From Candidatus Minthenecus merdequi (GTDB lineage Bacteria > Bacteroidota > Bacteroidia > Bacteroidales > Paludibacteraceae), in contig JAGHVI010000162.1 of assembly GCA_018064385.1 (NCBI GenBank), forward strand, positions 1 through 17,038: DNA of 17,038 nt, in the 5' to 3' direction. Positions within the stretch are counted from its first letter, which is position 1. Each line of letters begins with the position of its first letter. Under the pieces are notes generated by a model, which had not been told where the DNA came from, ran no database searches, and saw only the letters and a program-made list of their open reading frames with translations. Shown piece after piece: positions 15,559 to 17,038 of the stretch. The position numbers and the translations under genes are program-made.

Positions 15559-15589
15559 CAAAGGTACAGTTTTTTCTGCATATCTCCAA
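15559..15589 (-). promoter_or_regulatory. Bacteroidota-type promoter of the MATE/pdxB unit, close to the start codon
   Basis: On the minus strand TACCTTTG (15566-15559) is a perfect TAnnTTTG box, with TTG (15589-15587) 20 bp upstream. The box ends only six bases before the ATG at 15552, so the predicted transcript starts at or within a few bases of the start codon. Confidence 0.6.
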
Positions 15590-15620
15590 GATTTATAAAT
15601 GTAAACTTTCCACAATATGT

Positions 15621-15669
15621 TATGACAATTTGGCAGATAAAATTTGTTAATAATGATTATCTTGTCATA
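15621..15669. promoter_or_regulatory. Inverted repeat upstream of the hsp20 sigma-54 promoter
   Basis: TATGACAA (15621-15628) and its exact complement TTGTCATA (15662-15669) lie 41 bp apart, centre to centre, about four helical turns. They sit just upstream of the -24/-12 element. They could be activator half-sites, but eight-base arms in AT-rich DNA can also arise by chance. Confidence 0.35.
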
Positions 15670-15679
15670 CTATTTTATG

Positions 15680-15695
15680 TGGCACGGTGGTTGAT
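15680..15695 (+). promoter_or_regulatory. Sigma-54 (-24/-12) promoter of hsp20
   Basis: TGGCACGGTGGTTGAT matches the sigma-54 consensus TGGCACG-N4-TTGCW in all but the C of TTGC (here TTGA), with exact spacing. The predicted start is near 15706, giving a leader of about 50 nt before hsp20. The leader begins with an imperfect palindrome, GCTTGAA-AC-TTCAAAGC, at 15710-15726. Confidence 0.7.
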
Positions 15696-15756
15696 ATATT
15701 TAGGGTGAAGCTTGAAACTTCAAAGCAAATAATGTTTAACTTAATCTTATACTATT

Positions 15757-16194
15757 ATGACACTTGTAAAAAGAAATTTGAATTGGTTGCCATTCATTTT
15801 TAATGATCATCTGAATGACAACATGTTATCAACAATGAGTCAGTTTGCTGGCAACACTGCTCCTGCTATCAACGTAAAGGAGAATGCGGCTGCCTATACT
15901 GTTGAGGTAGCAGCACCAGGAATGACGCGTGAGGATTTTGATGTTCGTATTGACGAGGATAACGATCTTGTTATCAGTCTTGAACGAAAAAATGAAGGGG
16001 AGGTCAACGAGGGTGAACGTTTTCTTCGCCGCGAGTTTTCCTACTCACAGTTTCAACAGACGATGATACTGCCCGACGATGTTGACCGAGAACGTGTTTC
16101 GGCAAAAGTGGAGAACGGCATACTCTCTGTTATGTTGCCAAAACTGACGAAAGAGCAAATACAGAAGGCCCAACGCAGTATAGCAATCCAGTAA
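15757..16194 (+). CDS. Small heat-shock protein Hsp20 (alpha-crystallin family)
   Basis: A 145-residue ATP-independent holdase chaperone of the cytoplasm that binds unfolding proteins. The alpha-crystallin domain covers about residues 37-135, from APAINVKENAAAYTVEVAAPGM to the conserved AKVENGILSVMLPK strand (A-x-x-x-N-G-x-L). The C-terminus ends in I-A-I-Q, an I-x-I motif of the kind that drives oligomer assembly. The short N-terminal arm is aromatic (NWLPFIF). Length is normal for the family. The gene stands alone, divergent from the MATE gene, behind a sigma-54-type promoter. No Shine-Dalgarno is seen; the bases before the ATG are A/T-rich. Confidence 0.95.
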   Translation: MTLVKRNLNWLPFIFNDHLNDNMLSTMSQFAGNTAPAINVKENAAAYTVEVAAPGMTREDFDVRIDEDNDLVISLERKNEGEVNEGERFLRREFSYSQFQQTMILPDDVDRERVSAKVENGILSVMLPKLTKEQIQKAQRSIAIQ

Positions 16195-16199
16195 TATAT

Positions 16200-16219
16200 G
16201 TAAGTTTTATAAAATTTAC
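16200..16219 (+). repeat. Dispersed imperfect palindrome, copy 4 (after hsp20)
   Basis: GTAAGTTTTATAAAATTTAC can form a 9-bp stem including one G-T(U) pair. It begins six bases after the hsp20 stop. Compared with copy 1 a G-C pair is replaced by A-T, keeping the stem. It is followed by ATGTTTC where copy 3 is followed by AGGTTTC, so the similarity extends beyond the stem. No T run follows, so it is not a classical terminator. Confidence 0.55.
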
Positions 16220-16233
16220 TCATGTTTCGCTTG

Positions 16234-16355
16234 TTCAGCCTGGAAGACAGTACCTCAAGTTGCACATGTTCAGCCTGGAAGATTGTACTATGAGTAACCG
16301 AGCACATAGTGCTCGGTTACTCAGCGGCATAGTGTGTCTGCCTGGAGGGCAGTAC
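16234..16355 (+). repeat. Three irregularly spaced copies of a TTCAGCCTGGAAGACAGTAC-like motif
   Basis: Copies are at 16234-16253 (TTCAGCCTGGAAGACAGTAC), 16269-16288 (TTCAGCCTGGAAGATTGTAC) and 16338-16355 (CTGCCTGGAGGGCAGTAC). GCCTGGA starts 35 and then 67 bp apart. The third copy is itself a hairpin (CTGCC/GGCAG with a 5-nt loop). Similar GCCTGAAAGGC-type motifs occur in intergenic DNA of many bacteria; I infer a REP-like family. Confidence 0.7.
16291..16323. repeat. Perfect 15-bp stem hairpin with a 3-nt loop
   Basis: GAGTAACCGAGCAC (16292-16305), loop ATA, then the exact complement (16309-16322), extended by a T-A pair at 16291/16323. No T tract follows on either strand, so it is not a standard intrinsic terminator. 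It lies between the second and third copies of the GCCTGGA repeat. Confidence 0.85.
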
Positions 16356-16402
16356 CCTAATTCTTAGGTTTGGATGTGCAATTTTGAGCACCCTAGTTTT
16401 CA

Positions 16403-16431
16403 GCCCCAAAGAGCATCTTACCTTTCGGGGC
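16403..16431. repeat. Bulged hairpin just beyond the 3' end of the last minus-strand ORF
   Basis: GCCCCAAAG (16403-16411) pairs with CTTT-C-GGGGC (16422-16431) with a single bulged C around a 10-nt loop. It lies eight bases beyond the stop codon of the minus-strand ORF at 16439. No T run follows on the minus strand; it may be a REP-like hairpin or an atypical terminator. Confidence 0.6.
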
Positions 16432-16438
16432 GCAAGTG

Positions 16439-17026
16439 TTACAGGTAATGAGTAGAGTTTTTGGACAGGCTGGGGGTAGTGATTGGAGGTTCGTGATTTG
16501 GAGGTTCGGAGGTTTGGGCAAAATAGGTGGGTTGTCTGCCATCGAAAGCGAGACGGTCAGAGAAGAGATTCAGGCGGATGAAAAGAGTCAGGATTTCAGT
16601 GGAGAGTTGTGGACGGTTTTTGGTGGAGAGTGTGAGATGCGGGCGGTTTGTTGTGAGGGATTTGAGGGCGTGAGTGTAGGCAGCGAGGATAAAATAACGC
16701 ACTGATGTATAAGGGCGTAAGTGCTGTGGGTCATTGTGTTTGTTATAATTTTCGGGGTGACGGGCGAAGTCAGGATTACGACTGATGGCAAGGCGGTTAT
16801 GCTCGAGCATTCTTTGTCCCCATTCCTTGCGTTTGAAGGGGAGTTTAAGGTCGAGTGCGGTATAGAGAGAGGCTGTTTTGAAGATTTGGCGAGTACGGAG
16901 AGTGCCGAGGGTTGGTGGTTTGGTGTTGGGATTCCAGAGGAGATATGCGTAAATTTTTCCGTTTATGGTACGGTAATAGACGTCACTTTTGCGACTTAGT
17001 CTGCCAGAGATTGAGACGATTGGCAT
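16439..17026 (-). CDS. Hypothetical protein (start uncertain, may extend past the window edge)
   Basis: A 195-residue ORF from the ATG at 17026; the frame stays open for four more codons to the window edge, so the true start may be outside. I do not recognise the family. The N-terminal third looks like a real protein: SGRLSRKSDVYYRTINGK, then NPNTKPP, then a basic aromatic stretch (FKRKEWGQRM) and later RPYTSVRYFILAAYTHAL, which could be one helix. The C-terminal 70 residues are rich in Thr, Pro, Ser and Asn and less convincing. They include EPPNHEPP, encoded by a near-duplicate of about 14 bp at 16481-16508. The plus strand here is strongly G/T-rich, unlike the rest of the window, so this may be acquired DNA or a decaying gene. 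No signal peptide or domain motif was found. Confidence 0.5.
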   Translation of the reverse strand: MPIVSISGRLSRKSDVYYRTINGKIYAYLLWNPNTKPPTLGTLRTRQIFKTASLYTALDLKLPFKRKEWGQRMLEHNRLAISRNPDFARHPENYNKHNDPQHLRPYTSVRYFILAAYTHALKSLTTNRPHLTLSTKNRPQLSTEILTLFIRLNLFSDRLAFDGRQPTYFAQTSEPPNHEPPITTPSLSKNSTHYL

Positions 17027-17038
17027 ATTGTCGAAGGT

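Noticed and set aside
16234..16355. Possible CRISPR array
   Set aside because: Only three imperfect copies with spacings of 35 and 67 bp, no cas gene in the window, and one 'spacer' is itself a perfect hairpin.
16436..16999. Two plus-strand ORFs (16436-16705 and 16721-16999) opposite the last minus-strand ORF
   Set aside because: They are Gly/Val/Glu-rich by-products of the G-rich strand, are interrupted by stops, and lack recognisable motifs; the single long minus-strand frame is more plausible.

Overview
The window reads as AT-rich chromosomal DNA from a member of the Bacteroidota, most likely the order Bacteroidales. The signs are a giant surface protein ending in a type IX secretion (T9SS) sorting domain, promoters of the TTG / TAnnTTTG type, almost no Shine-Dalgarno sites, and a run sigma-54 activator - lptE - unknown protein - secG of a kind I recall from this group. 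No tRNA, rRNA, insertion sequence, prophage or CRISPR array is visible.

Positions 1-10325 are a plus-strand operon of three overlapping genes. It begins upstream of the window inside a very large secreted protein made of about 40 Cys-paired repeats, most of them arranged in A-B-C triplets of 152-153 residues, followed by a T9SS tail. Its stop codon overlaps by one base (TGATG) the start of an acyl-ACP thioesterase gene. That gene overlaps by 17 bp a PMCA-type Ca2+ P-type ATPase gene. A strong bidirectional hairpin terminator at 10389-10427 closes this operon and the one converging on it.

Positions 10448-13186 are a minus-strand operon with 1-4 bp overlaps or a 2-bp gap between genes: a one-domain sigma-54 activator (AAA+ plus Fis-type HTH), the lipoprotein LptE, a protein of unknown function, and SecG. 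A Bacteroidota-type promoter lies at 13210-13242. Positions 13290-15552 are a second minus-strand unit, a MATE transporter followed by pdxB, with a promoter so close to the start codon that the mRNA may be leaderless. Divergent from it is a small heat-shock protein gene (15757-16194) preceded by a close match to a sigma-54 -24/-12 promoter.

From 16195 to 16438 lies a short intergenic zone packed with palindromes and repeats, followed by an unrecognised minus-strand ORF that may run off the window's right edge.

The most notable observations are: (1) a paired, register-specific loss of cysteines in three recently amplified triplets of the giant protein; (2) a small imperfect palindrome found four times, each time at a gene 3' end; (3) a sigma-54 promoter on hsp20 in the same window as an activator without a sensor domain whose GAFTGA loop reads GSFTNA; (4) the dense hairpin cluster after hsp20. 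I did not find a clear new defence or mobile system.
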